This document shows positions 35,474 through 44,318 of a DNA stretch of 64,000 bases, in pieces (positions within the stretch are counted from its first letter, which is position 1; each line of letters begins with the position of its first letter). The notes beneath the pieces were generated by a model, which did not search any database, was not told the origin of the DNA, and saw only the letters and a list, made by a program, of their open reading frames with translations. The translations under genes were made by a program, and so were the position numbers. Origin of the DNA: Acetobacter orientalis (GTDB lineage Bacteria; Pseudomonadota; Alphaproteobacteria; Acetobacterales; Acetobacteraceae); assembly GCF_000963965.1 (NCBI RefSeq), contig NZ_BAMX01000017.1:62001-126000 (forward strand), written 5' to 3'.

Positions 35474-36463
35474 TTATTGGCGCGATGGCTTGGCTGGCAC
35501 AAAAGCAGGCATGAGCACTGGCTTACCATCAGCCAGTGTTGGTGCCCCCACTTTATGCGCAGGTTGAGCAGGTACAACAGGTGCTGGTTGGCCGTTCCAC
35601 CACCCTTGCTCCGTTGATGCAGTCTGTTTTACCTCAGTCTCTGGCGCTGTATTTTTAAAGCTTCTAATACCCGCCATATACTGCGAGATCAGGTTTACGC
35701 GTTCAGGCGACATATTGCCCATAATGGCAGAGATTTTTCTGGTATTCATGCGAGAAGAGACCGCAACCAGAACATGCAAATCCATAATATTAAAAACAGC
35801 GGCGGCTTCTTTGGGTGGCATGTCTTCGTAAATTTTCACCAACCGGTCTGTTTCGCCGTCCAGCACAGCACGCTGCGCCTCCTGCTTTTGCTTTAGCTGC
35901 GCAAGAGATGCATCAAGGTCGTTCATCCGCACATCAAGCGCCGCTTTCGCGGCATCAAGCACCTTTTGCTGCGCGGCAATTTCTTTCTGCTGCCCACCCA
36001 TTTCAGACTGATGCGCCAAAATGTCTTTTATCAGGTCTGCTTCTGCCCGCTTAACCGCCGGGTCAACCTCACCTGTGGCAGAAACCACAGCATGACCACA
36101 CCCCAAATTATTAGCACAGTCTTCTGGGGCGGCTGGAGCAGATGCTGCATTTTCAGCGCTTACTGAGCCTGCCTTGCTATCGCCAAGATCTGGCGTTGGT
36201 ACAGACATCCAGCCTTCCGCTGCGTTTTTATCCACTTGGGAGCTGGCATTTGTTGAATCTGGCGCAGCCGCCGGCGGTGGCGCCACATCATGCGCCGTGG
36301 CCGACGCAGCTTTTGCAGGTGACACCAACCCCGGCGACACCGCACTGGCATCATCACTCCACAAGGCGCTAACGATAGAGTGCACGTTAATGGCCAGCAA
36401 GAGCACCATAAGGCTGGAAGACATATTCACAAGTTTGCCAAAGGACAAACGGGGTATCAGCAT
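35474..36463 (-). CDS. MotE-like periplasmic protein (MgtE_N/FliG-like C-terminal domain)
   Basis: 329 aa. Membrane anchor or signal segment (MSSSLMVLLLAINVHSIVSALW), Ala/Pro-rich linker (about residues 40-140), coiled coil (about 150-215: QQKEIAAQQKVLDAAKAALDVRMNDLDASLAQLKQKQEAQ). Then a MgtE_N-type helical unit: LVKIYEDMPPKEAAAVFNIMDLHVLVAVSSRMNTRKISAIMGNMSPERVN. This layout matches MotE, a periplasmic chaperone of the stator-associated MotC in rhizobia. No motC was found in the window. The ATG at 36463 is chosen over an upstream start whose extra residues look non-coding. Confidence 0.72.
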   Translation of the reverse strand: MLIPRLSFGKLVNMSSSLMVLLLAINVHSIVSALWSDDASAVSPGLVSPAKAASATAHDVAPPPAAAPDSTNASSQVDKNAAEGWMSVPTPDLGDSKAGSVSAENAASAPAAPEDCANNLGCGHAVVSATGEVDPAVKRAEADLIKDILAHQSEMGGQQKEIAAQQKVLDAAKAALDVRMNDLDASLAQLKQKQEAQRAVLDGETDRLVKIYEDMPPKEAAAVFNIMDLHVLVAVSSRMNTRKISAIMGNMSPERVNLISQYMAGIRSFKNTAPETEVKQTASTEQGWWNGQPAPVVPAQPAHKVGAPTLADGKPVLMPAFVPAKPSRQ

Positions 36464-36592
36464 CACCACCCACACCGAAGACGAAAAGAAAAAAACGTCA
36501 AAAAAGCAAACTCCTGCCCCCACTCGTTACACACAAACAGGGGCAGCGCAGCCTAGCTGTACCCACACAGTGCGGGCATAGCCTCTTTACCT

Positions 36593-37201
36593 TCAGGGCA
36601 GTCTTTCTGCTGTGTCTGTCAGCACTGCGTGCCCATCAGCCGTAGCAGCAGAGCTCAATGCCTCGTCCATATGATCCCACACGGAAGAAGGTGCACCCAC
36701 AGTGGTGGAGGTTACAGCCGCGGCCTGAGGCGCGCTTTTTTGAGCCACAGGTGCTGTCGCTGCTTTAGGAGCTTCCGTGCGGGGCTTGCTTGGGGTGTTA
36801 GCCGCAGCAATTTTAATCTCGCCGGTAAATTCTGCATCCTTATGAATGCCGCACCCATTGCGACCCTCCATAAAAATTGTGCAGTTCTGCAACTTTGCCG
36901 TAGCTGAAGCGTAGAAACGTTTAGCGTGTACCGTAAGAGAATCTGCGCGGCCGCGAATAATGACATCGTCGGCTGTAATTTCGCCAGACAACATGCCGGT
37001 TTCAAGAATATCAACCACAGGCGCTGTCAGCTGCACATTGCGTACCGTACCACCCACAATAATAGGCGTTGCAGTTTCGCACTCCAGATTCATAATGGTC
37101 AGACCAGGCGCAAGAATGGTCTGCGTGGGCTCTGCCCCTTTACCGAACACGTTATCGCCGTCGTTCACACTTATCTCCTTGGGCAATTCAAACCCTGCCA
37201 T
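36593..37201 (-). CDS. Bactofilin-like polymer-forming protein in the flagellar locus
   Basis: 202 aa. The central part (about residues 30-125) has regular short beta strands with alternating small/hydrophobic residues (IIVGGTVRNVQLTAPVVDIL, MLSGEITADDVIIRGRADSLTV, LQNCTIFMEGRNGCGIHKDAEFTGEIKI), like the right-handed beta-helix of bactofilins. The C-terminal 75 residues are Ala/Pro/Lys-rich and probably unstructured. No signal peptide. Bactofilins form cytoskeletal filaments, often tied to wall enzymes. The fold call is by pattern only. The ATG at 37201 has AAGG 10 bases upstream. Confidence 0.55.
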   Translation of the reverse strand: MAGFELPKEISVNDGDNVFGKGAEPTQTILAPGLTIMNLECETATPIIVGGTVRNVQLTAPVVDILETGMLSGEITADDVIIRGRADSLTVHAKRFYASATAKLQNCTIFMEGRNGCGIHKDAEFTGEIKIAAANTPSKPRTEAPKAATAPVAQKSAPQAAAVTSTTVGAPSSVWDHMDEALSSAATADGHAVLTDTAERLP

Positions 37202-37382
37202 AGCTGCCACGCCTTATGCCATAAGAGCTATTTCGCCTTTGCCTTCATCGCAAAAGTAAAGAACCCTAAACCGTCAAATTCACAGCAGAAAAAGTTTAAT
37301 TATTCTACACTGCATGCTGCCAACATGACAACACTGTCAAGTTAAACCACAACCACATTGCGAGAAGGCAAGCACCCCAGAG

Positions 37383-38117
37383 TTAGAAAGGCAAAACACT
37401 TTCCAAAATCTGCTGCCCATAACGAGGGGTTTGCAGCTTGGTCAACTGACCACGCCCACCGTAAGAAATGCGCGCCTCAGCAATCCTATCGTGCGTAACG
37501 GTGTTATCTTCCGTGATATCTTGCGGGCGCACAACGCCAGTCACCATAAGCTGGCGCAACTCACCGTTAATGCGCACCTCTTGCCTTGCCACAACAACAA
37601 AATTACCATTTGGCAAGACTTGCGTAATAGTACCTGCCAACGTTAACGCAACAGCTTCAACACGCCTGATATTACCCGTAGCAGCATTGGCACTCGCACT
37701 ACTGGTGTTTAAAGCGTCTGAGCCTGTAACATGAGAAAGCGCCTTCCCTTTAAAACCAAAAAGGCTTGGTATCCCAAAATCCTCAGAACCACTCCCAACG
37801 GCAGTAGTGTTGTTCGTCAGGCTGGCATTATCGGCAATTTCAACCTTAACGGTCAACAAATCACCCACCTGAGAGGCACGCTGGTCTTTAAAGAAAGCGC
37901 GGCTACCCGGCCGCCACAAACTACCCACTTCTGTGGGGGGCGGCTGCAAAGGCGGCATAGGCATTGTTACAGGCCTATATTCAGGCGCCAAAGTTGGGTC
38001 TGATGTATGCGTCATGCGGGGCGGGTGCCCTGTTTCGCTCAACTCCGCCAAGCCAGAGCAATTTGCTAACCCTATAAGACTAAGCAGAACCAAGCCTGAT
38101 GCTCGACACTTCACCAC
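37383..38117 (-). CDS. flgH: FlgH, L-ring lipoprotein
   Basis: 244 aa. Lipobox GLANC, then SLWRPGSRAFFKDQRASQVGDLLTVKVEIADNASLTN and the C-terminal block VEAVALTLAGTITQVLPNGNFVVVARQEVRINGELRQLMVTGVVRPQDI, which are FlgH hallmarks. Forms the outer-membrane ring. The start is GTG with AAGGTGAG close upstream (a second GTG follows directly). Last in the flgG-flgA-flgH run. Confidence 0.96.
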   Translation of the reverse strand: MVKCRASGLVLLSLIGLANCSGLAELSETGHPPRMTHTSDPTLAPEYRPVTMPMPPLQPPPTEVGSLWRPGSRAFFKDQRASQVGDLLTVKVEIADNASLTNNTTAVGSGSEDFGIPSLFGFKGKALSHVTGSDALNTSSASANAATGNIRRVEAVALTLAGTITQVLPNGNFVVVARQEVRINGELRQLMVTGVVRPQDITEDNTVTHDRIAEARISYGGRGQLTKLQTPRYGQQILESVLPF

Positions 38118-38138
38118 AACTCACCTTTTACCATAGCC

Positions 38139-39158
38139 TTACCACCCGGCAGAACGACGCTGGCTACCCAAAGCCGCATTAGATGAAGACGTTAAACGCC
38201 GCAAAGTCGCTGAATCAGACGGCACCGGGCCAGATGTCGCGTCCACATCCAATTCTGAGCCATTAACCACTCGGCCAGTTACAATCATTTTGCTCGCGAG
38301 GTTTAAAGCCCGTACATACTGCCCATCATAACCATCTTCTAACGCACGCCCCGTTACCGCCAAATGTAAGCCAGGCGAGCGGAAAGACAACAAAATAGGG
38401 TCACCCTTGTGCATAACCACCGTTTTCTGCAAATCCCGATCCAAAACAACTTGGTCGACCACAACACTATGCAACAACGTCATGCCCGCAATAGCTGCTG
38501 CATTTGAAAACATCTGGTTTGTAACATGGCCAGTATAAGAATCATTCACCCGCACATCAGCAGTGGAGAGCGTTGCCCCAGCGGGCATCATATGCGTAAA
38601 GACCAAAATAGACTGGGCAGCACGAATACTTCCGCGCAGCAAAAAGGTGTCAAGCTCTCCCTCTCCCAAAGGGTGCGCCCGATACACAGTTGCTGTAAAC
38701 CGTCCGCTTTTTTGGTCCCAGTTCACATCAGACAAAACCACAGGCGCCGCATCATCAGCTGCCACAGTCATGGGTACAAAATCGTCTAATTCCACCACTA
38801 TGGAATCATTATCTGCCGCACCCGACACACTACGCCGCACCAGATCAGCAAAAAAAACTTTATCGAGCACTCGCCCTGCCCGCGTAATGCGTGCCAGCGC
38901 AGCAGAGGACTGGTCTGTCCAGTCCACACCATATTGGTCAGCAATAGCAATTAATTGACGGCCACCAACCTGAATGGTTTTGCCGGGCGCTGGCGCAACA
39001 CCCAACACTCTATCCTGCCCCGGCTCTAAACCAATAAACAGGTCTGACAACCTTACCGTGTCAGAAACAACAACAGTAGCCGGGCGCAAAGTGGCCGCAA
39101 ACGCGGGCTGGGCGGCAGCGAGTGCAACCGCCAGCATGCTGGCCACATAATGCTTCAT
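38139..39158 (-). CDS. flgA: FlgA, P-ring assembly chaperone
   Basis: 339 aa with signal peptide (ASMLAVALAAAQPAFA). The C-terminal SAF-type domain shows LVFTHMMPAGATLSTADVRV, AAIAGMTLLHSVVVDQVVLDRDLQ and GDPILLSFRSPGLHLAVTGRALEDGYDGQYVRALNLASKMIVTGRV. It helps FlgI assemble in the periplasm. It lies 6 bases downstream of flgG. Confidence 0.93.
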   Translation of the reverse strand: MKHYVASMLAVALAAAQPAFAATLRPATVVVSDTVRLSDLFIGLEPGQDRVLGVAPAPGKTIQVGGRQLIAIADQYGVDWTDQSSAALARITRAGRVLDKVFFADLVRRSVSGAADNDSIVVELDDFVPMTVAADDAAPVVLSDVNWDQKSGRFTATVYRAHPLGEGELDTFLLRGSIRAAQSILVFTHMMPAGATLSTADVRVNDSYTGHVTNQMFSNAAAIAGMTLLHSVVVDQVVLDRDLQKTVVMHKGDPILLSFRSPGLHLAVTGRALEDGYDGQYVRALNLASKMIVTGRVVNGSELDVDATSGPVPSDSATLRRLTSSSNAALGSQRRSAGW

Positions 39159-39164
39159 GGCAGG

Positions 39165-39953
39165 TTATTTCAGATTAGTAAGCGTCTGCAGCATTTCATC
39201 AGATGCAGTAATAACCTTACTGTTCATTTCATACGCACGCTGCGCTGTAATAAGATCGGTAATTTCCGTCACCACGTTCACTGAAGACTCTTCAACAAAC
39301 CCTTGCCGGATAGACCCAAAACCCGTGCTTTGTGGCGTACCAACAATCGGGTCACCAGAAGATGTGGTTGAGGTAAAAAGGTTCTGCCCCATAGCGGCCA
39401 AACCATTTTCGTTTTGGAAGGTTACAAGCTGAATTTGCCCGGCAACCTGCGCATTGGTCTGCCCAGAAACCGTGTATTGCACCTGCCCACTTTGGTCGAT
39501 GGTAATATTTTCAGCGTTATTAGGCAGAGAAATGCTGGGGTTAAGAATATACCCGTCGGCCGTCACAATCGTGCCATCCTCAGACAGCGAAAAAGTACCA
39601 TCACGGGTGTAAGCATATTCGCCAGAAGGCAGCGTGACACGAAAATAACCACGCCCTTCAACAGCCATATCAAGCGCGTTATTGGTCTGCTCTAGCGTGC
39701 CCTGCTCATTAATGCGGTAAATACCTGCTGTACGCACGCCCAAACCGATTTGCGCACCAGATGGCACCAGATCACCAGTGTCTGAACTCATGGTACCAGC
39801 TCTACGCAAGTCCTGATAAACCAGATCCTGAAACTCTGCCCGGCGCCGCTTATACCCGGTGGTCGTCATGTTGGCGATATTGTGAGAAATCGTTTCCACG
39901 TTCGTGGTCTGCGCCTGCATGCCCGTACCAGCGATATCAAGGGAACGCATCAT
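39165..39953 (-). CDS. flgG: FlgG, distal rod protein
   Basis: 262 aa, the normal length. N-terminal rod motif MRSLDIAGTGMQAQTTNVETISHNIANMTTTGYKRRRAEFQDLVYQ and C-terminal VEESSVNVVTEITDLITAQRAYEMNSKVITASDEMLQTLTNLK. It builds the distal rod through the P and L rings. The gene is divergent from flgF, an unusual split of a pair normally in one operon. Confidence 0.97.
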   Translation of the reverse strand: MMRSLDIAGTGMQAQTTNVETISHNIANMTTTGYKRRRAEFQDLVYQDLRRAGTMSSDTGDLVPSGAQIGLGVRTAGIYRINEQGTLEQTNNALDMAVEGRGYFRVTLPSGEYAYTRDGTFSLSEDGTIVTADGYILNPSISLPNNAENITIDQSGQVQYTVSGQTNAQVAGQIQLVTFQNENGLAAMGQNLFTSTTSSGDPIVGTPQSTGFGSIRQGFVEESSVNVVTEITDLITAQRAYEMNSKVITASDEMLQTLTNLK

Positions 39954-40224
39954 AGGGGAATTTCCTCCGGGTGAGCCTTTAGTCTTCGCGCCACAAAGAA
40001 TTTTCCCTTATGGCTCAGAATCTTATGCGCAGAACAGACAACCAGCCCCACACATCACTTAATCGCTAGCAACAGGGAGTAAATTTTTGTTAGAGAAAAT
40101 GCAAGAATAATCTCACGCACAAACCGCCCCAAACAAACCACCATCACACAAATGGTTGCTGAAATAAAAAACTCAGATTATGCACTGTTTTGGTCTTTAA
40201 TTTGAGCCACCGGAGCACACTGCT

Positions 40225-40968
40225 ATGGATAACACGACCTACATCGCCTTATCCCGCATTGACGCCCTTACCCGCTCGCTTGATGTTACAGCCAACAACC
40301 TTGCCAACACAAACACCGCAGGGTTCAAAGCATCGCGTGAAGTATTTTCAGATTATATTGTAAAACAAAAAGATATTCACCAACTGCCCGGCGGTAAAAC
40401 TGAAACCTACACCCAAGACCGCGCCACTTATCAAGACCATATGCAAGGCCCCTTGCGTGAGACCGGCAACACAACAGATTTCGCCATTAATGGTGAGGGG
40501 TATTTTACCGTCCTCACCACCCAAGGCATACGCCTAACCCGCAATGGTCAGTTTCAACGCAGGGCAGACGGCGTGCTGGTTGACATGGCAGGCAACCCCC
40601 TGCTTGACCGCTACCGCCGCCCCATTACCATTCGGCAGAATGATGACATTCTCTCCGTGTCATCTGATGGCACAATATCAACGCAGGAAGGCGCAATCGG
40701 CACCATTAATCTGGTTACAGTCGACAATCTCAATACCTTAAAACCTGAAGGAAATTACCTCCTTCAACCCACCACACTGACGCATAACGTCGCCCACAAA
40801 GAAATTCGTCAAGGCATGCTGGAATCAAGCAACGTCAATGCCGTAACAGAAGCCACGCGCATGGTCGAAATTCAACGCGACTACGACCTGAACTTCCAGC
40901 TCATACAAACCGAATCAACACGTCGCACAAGCGCGATAGATAAAATAACCGCTGAGCCAGAAGCGTGA
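40225..40968 (+). CDS. flgF: FlgF, proximal rod protein
   Basis: 247 aa. Rod-family N-terminus ALSRIDALTRSLDVTANNLANTNTAGFKASREVFSDYIV, middle INGEGYFTVLTTQGIRLTRNGQFQ, and C-terminal MLESSNVNAVTEATRMVEIQRDYDLNFQLIQ. CGGAG lies 10 bases upstream of the ATG. It stands alone on the plus strand, 271 bases from the divergent flgG start. Confidence 0.95.
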   Translation: MDNTTYIALSRIDALTRSLDVTANNLANTNTAGFKASREVFSDYIVKQKDIHQLPGGKTETYTQDRATYQDHMQGPLRETGNTTDFAINGEGYFTVLTTQGIRLTRNGQFQRRADGVLVDMAGNPLLDRYRRPITIRQNDDILSVSSDGTISTQEGAIGTINLVTVDNLNTLKPEGNYLLQPTTLTHNVAHKEIRQGMLESSNVNAVTEATRMVEIQRDYDLNFQLIQTESTRRTSAIDKITAEPEA

Positions 40969-41118
40969 GGAAAAATACGTCTCCCCCTTCATGACTTTTT
41001 GGACATTTTAACTTTTCGTAAACCGATGTTCCCTTAACCGGGTAAACACTAAACGATTTTCGATTGAGCACGCGCACTACTGGGCGTTGGTCAGCCGTCA
41101 AGACGCATGAGGACACAG

Positions 41119-42684
41119 ATGGATCTTTCATCATCGCTTTCTATCGCTACCAGCGGGCTGCATGCTATTGACTACCAACTCTCTGTTGTATCGCAAAATG
41201 TTGCCAACCAGAGCGTGTCTGGCTACGTCAGTGAAAGTGCAACTGTTGTCTCCAGAACACCAGGCGGCCTGCGGGCAGGTGTTGTTGCGGGTTCTACCGT
41301 TTTAAATGTCAACAAAGCGCTTCAAGCCTCTTTGTATAACCAAAATGCAAAAGTGGCGGAATCTGACGCACTTAGTAATTCCCTCTCCGCCATTACTTCC
41401 ATTCAAGGCTCTACAGACACAGATACCACTACAAGCACTGGCAGCAGCAACTCACTGCCTGATAGCTTGGGCAATATCCAGTCTACCTTAACGTCTTTGG
41501 CGGCAACACCGCTGGAAAGCTCCGCGCAGACGGCTGTGATTTCTGCCGCAAAAACGCTCACAAGCAACATCCATACGCTCTCAGATGCCTACACAGCACA
41601 ACGGCAGACTGCGCAAGACAATATTGTCAGCACGGTTTCAACCGTAAACTCGCAGTTGACCCAAATCGGCAGCCTCTCTGCGCAAATCATGTCTCTCAAG
41701 GCATCTGGTGCAGATTCAGCGGATCTGGAAAACCAACGCCTAGAAGCAATGAACAGCCTATCTTCCAACCTTTCTGTCACTTTCTCAGAAAGCTCAAACG
41801 GAGACATGGTTGTACGTACAGAAGATGGTACAGAGCTACCAACTCGCCCCGACCAAATGGGCAAACCGTATAACTCTATCAAATTACCAACAAGCACGTG
41901 GCCACTTTCAGCCAGCAACACCACGCTGTCTGCCTCTACGGTATATTCAAGCGACACATCAACCGCCAACCCAGACCTGTTTATTAGCCTTGATGGTACA
42001 GGTGATATCAAGTCCCACCTCACTGGCGGCACACTGGGTGCTAACATTACATTGCGGGACACAACTTACCCCAAAATGCAGGCCCAGCTTGATTCGTTTT
42101 CTTACACGCTCATAAGTCGCTTTAGTAACGCTGGCGTCTCTTTGTTTACAAATGGTAGCACGTCAACCCCATCCAGCAACCCCACAGGCACCACCCCTAA
42201 TGGGTTAGTTGGCCTGTCCAGCGCTTTGAGCGTTGATTCAGAATATACCGCTGACCCGTCCAAACTCTCTTCTGGTGGAGACACATCAACCACCAAAGGA
42301 GATATCAGCGCCATTACAAATGTGTTGAACGAAACTTTTGGTACCTCCAGCGCTGACACAACAGGCTCCCTAGCGGCCCCTTCCTCTGGCTTAGGCCCAG
42401 ATGGCTCCATTTCTCTTGGGTTTTCAGGCTCACAAGGTATTCTTGCCCTTGCAACGTCTCTCACATCAGACCAAGCATCGGTTGCAAGCGAAGCAAGCAA
42501 TGGCTTCACGTACGCCTCGTCTGTGCAAACAACACTCCAAACTGCGGTTAGTAGTGTTTCCGGCGTTAACGTAAACAACGAGATGGCAAAAGTTGTTGCG
42601 CTGCAAAATGCATATACAGCCAATGCAAAAGTTATTTCGACCGTACAAACCATGTTTTCAGCACTGCTTAACGCAATCAATTAG
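41119..42684 (+). CDS. flgK: FlgK, hook-filament junction protein 1
   Basis: 521 aa. N-terminus LSSSLSIATSGLHAIDYQLSVVSQNVANQSVSGYV and C-terminus GVNVNNEMAKVVALQNAYTANAKVISTVQTMFSALLNAI are typical. It joins hook to filament. The ATG at 41119 has AGGA 6 bases upstream, better than the ATG at 41107. Paired with flgL, 21 bases downstream. Confidence 0.95.
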   Translation: MDLSSSLSIATSGLHAIDYQLSVVSQNVANQSVSGYVSESATVVSRTPGGLRAGVVAGSTVLNVNKALQASLYNQNAKVAESDALSNSLSAITSIQGSTDTDTTTSTGSSNSLPDSLGNIQSTLTSLAATPLESSAQTAVISAAKTLTSNIHTLSDAYTAQRQTAQDNIVSTVSTVNSQLTQIGSLSAQIMSLKASGADSADLENQRLEAMNSLSSNLSVTFSESSNGDMVVRTEDGTELPTRPDQMGKPYNSIKLPTSTWPLSASNTTLSASTVYSSDTSTANPDLFISLDGTGDIKSHLTGGTLGANITLRDTTYPKMQAQLDSFSYTLISRFSNAGVSLFTNGSTSTPSSNPTGTTPNGLVGLSSALSVDSEYTADPSKLSSGGDTSTTKGDISAITNVLNETFGTSSADTTGSLAAPSSGLGPDGSISLGFSGSQGILALATSLTSDQASVASEASNGFTYASSVQTTLQTAVSSVSGVNVNNEMAKVVALQNAYTANAKVISTVQTMFSALLNAIN

Positions 42685-42705
42685 GAATGAGGGGAAGGTT
42701 CTGTC

Positions 42706-43812
42706 ATGAGCACATCTGTTGGCCAATTCGGAAGTAGCGGCGCCTCCGTCATTCTGAATGCAAGCATTCAAAAATTAACGCAGGCCCAATCTCAGATTGC
42801 ATGGCAAACCTCAACCCAGACTATTGGCGAGACCTTTGCCGACCTCGGAACAAACCGCGCCACAGCATTAAGTCTTGCACCAAAAATTTCGCAGGTTACG
42901 TCATGGCAAAACAATATTACACAGGCGCAAAGCAGCCTTAAAATTACGGCCAGTGCGTTACAGCAAATTGCCTCTCTTGCACAAAACATGGCCACAAATC
43001 TGCTGAGCATGTCAGGCACATCGGGTTCGTCTGCTACCGCGACCGATGCCTACGCAGCACAGGCGCAAAGCGCTTTAACTGAGCTTACCTCAGCCCTAAA
43101 CACATCCGATGGCACAAGCTACGTTTTTGCTGGCAACGCCTCAAACGAAAAACCCCTGCAAGGTAACGCCTCTCTCTCTGACAGCACATTAGCGTCTACC
43201 ATTGCTTCAACAGTAAAGTCTCTCACGTCCTCTAATGCTTCCAGCATTATGGAAAGTGTGACGTCTGCCACCAACGATGACAAAAGCATTTTTGCCAGCA
43301 CGCTGTACGCTTCAGGCAACCCAGCCACAACAACGCAAAACCTTCAACAAGCAGCAAGTAGCCAAAGATATACTGTCATAAGTTCTGGCGAAACGATGCA
43401 AATTGGCGCCGTTGCTACCCAAGGTAATGCGTCAGACGTGTCCTCCACGTCTACCGGCTCCCCGATTAAAGACTTAATGCGTGACCTCATGGTAGTGTCT
43501 TCCATGAGCGGTATGTCGTCTGACACCAGCGGTTATGCTGACCTCGTCAAACAACTGCATGCATCTCTCACCACAACAGTTTCCCAGATCACCAATATGG
43601 AAACCACAATTGGTACCCAACAAAACACATTAACGGCACGCGCCAGCCTGCTTGCAAGCATGCAAACCTCTTTGCAAACACAGCTTTCAAACGCACGCTC
43701 GGTAGATGTGGCTCAGGTTGCCATACATTCTCAAGACGTTAACACGAGCCTAAAAGCCTCTTTCATTCTCATTTCCGACATGAAAGACATGTCTTTAGCT
43801 AATTACATCTGA
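42706..43812 (+). CDS. flgL: FlgL-type hook-filament junction protein 3
   Basis: 368 aa. Flagellin-like helical ends: LTQAQSQIAWQTSTQTIGETFADLGTNRATALSLAPKISQVTSWQNNITQAQSSLKITASAL, and C-terminal LTARASLLASMQTSLQTQLSNARSVDVAQVAIHSQDVNTSLKASFILISDM. A middle segment reads TSYVFAGNASNEKPL, as in FlgL. Right after flgK. AGGGGAAGG precedes the ATG. Confidence 0.9.
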   Translation: MSTSVGQFGSSGASVILNASIQKLTQAQSQIAWQTSTQTIGETFADLGTNRATALSLAPKISQVTSWQNNITQAQSSLKITASALQQIASLAQNMATNLLSMSGTSGSSATATDAYAAQAQSALTELTSALNTSDGTSYVFAGNASNEKPLQGNASLSDSTLASTIASTVKSLTSSNASSIMESVTSATNDDKSIFASTLYASGNPATTTQNLQQAASSQRYTVISSGETMQIGAVATQGNASDVSSTSTGSPIKDLMRDLMVVSSMSGMSSDTSGYADLVKQLHASLTTTVSQITNMETTIGTQQNTLTARASLLASMQTSLQTQLSNARSVDVAQVAIHSQDVNTSLKASFILISDMKDMSLANYI

Positions 43813-43929
43813 GCATAAACACGCAGTACAGTACTAAAGTTGCCAGCTACTGTGCTGCCGCTCGTTTACCATATGACCACGTTGCATGTTGAGCATGTGA
43901 GAGACCAATACGCAAAAAGGAGCCTTATT

Positions 43930-44286
43930 ATGCAACGCTTCCTCCTGCTCACATTGCTCGTCTCTTGCGCCTTATTCAGTACAGCACACGCTCAGCCCGG
44001 CAACTCACTGCCTAGCGCGCCAAGCACGCTTTCTCATCATAACCATCCACACCACAGACCTCCGCAACCCCCACCGCAGCCAGACTATAATGGGTACCCA
44101 CCGCCTTACCCAGTCACTCCCTACCCTTACGATTACGGGTGGTCTGCTATGGGCGGAGCCTACATGCAACAGCCAGCCCCTATGCAAGACCCCGGCAGCC
44201 ATGTCACAATCAATGGCAAAACCTTCCCGTCCAAAAACGCTGCTCAACAAGGGGCGCGTAGCTCTGTGCAGGTAGATGGTCAGTAA
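43930..44286 (+). CDS. Small secreted His/Pro/Tyr-rich protein
   Basis: 118 aa with a clear signal peptide (FLLLTLLVSCALFSTAHA). The mature part is low-complexity: HHNHPHHRPPQPPPQ, then GYPPPYPVTPYPYDYGW and a short polar end. The His cluster could bind metal. No family recognised. The ATG at 43930 has AAGGAG 9 bases upstream; a longer frame to 43840 is less likely. It lies between flgL and the L,D-transpeptidase gene, 32 bases from the latter. Confidence 0.6.
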   Translation: MQRFLLLTLLVSCALFSTAHAQPGNSLPSAPSTLSHHNHPHHRPPQPPPQPDYNGYPPPYPVTPYPYDYGWSAMGGAYMQQPAPMQDPGSHVTINGKTFPSKNAAQQGARSSVQVDGQ

Positions 44287-44318
44287 GCTTCTTTCCCTCG
44301 CTCTAACTCTATCAAATC

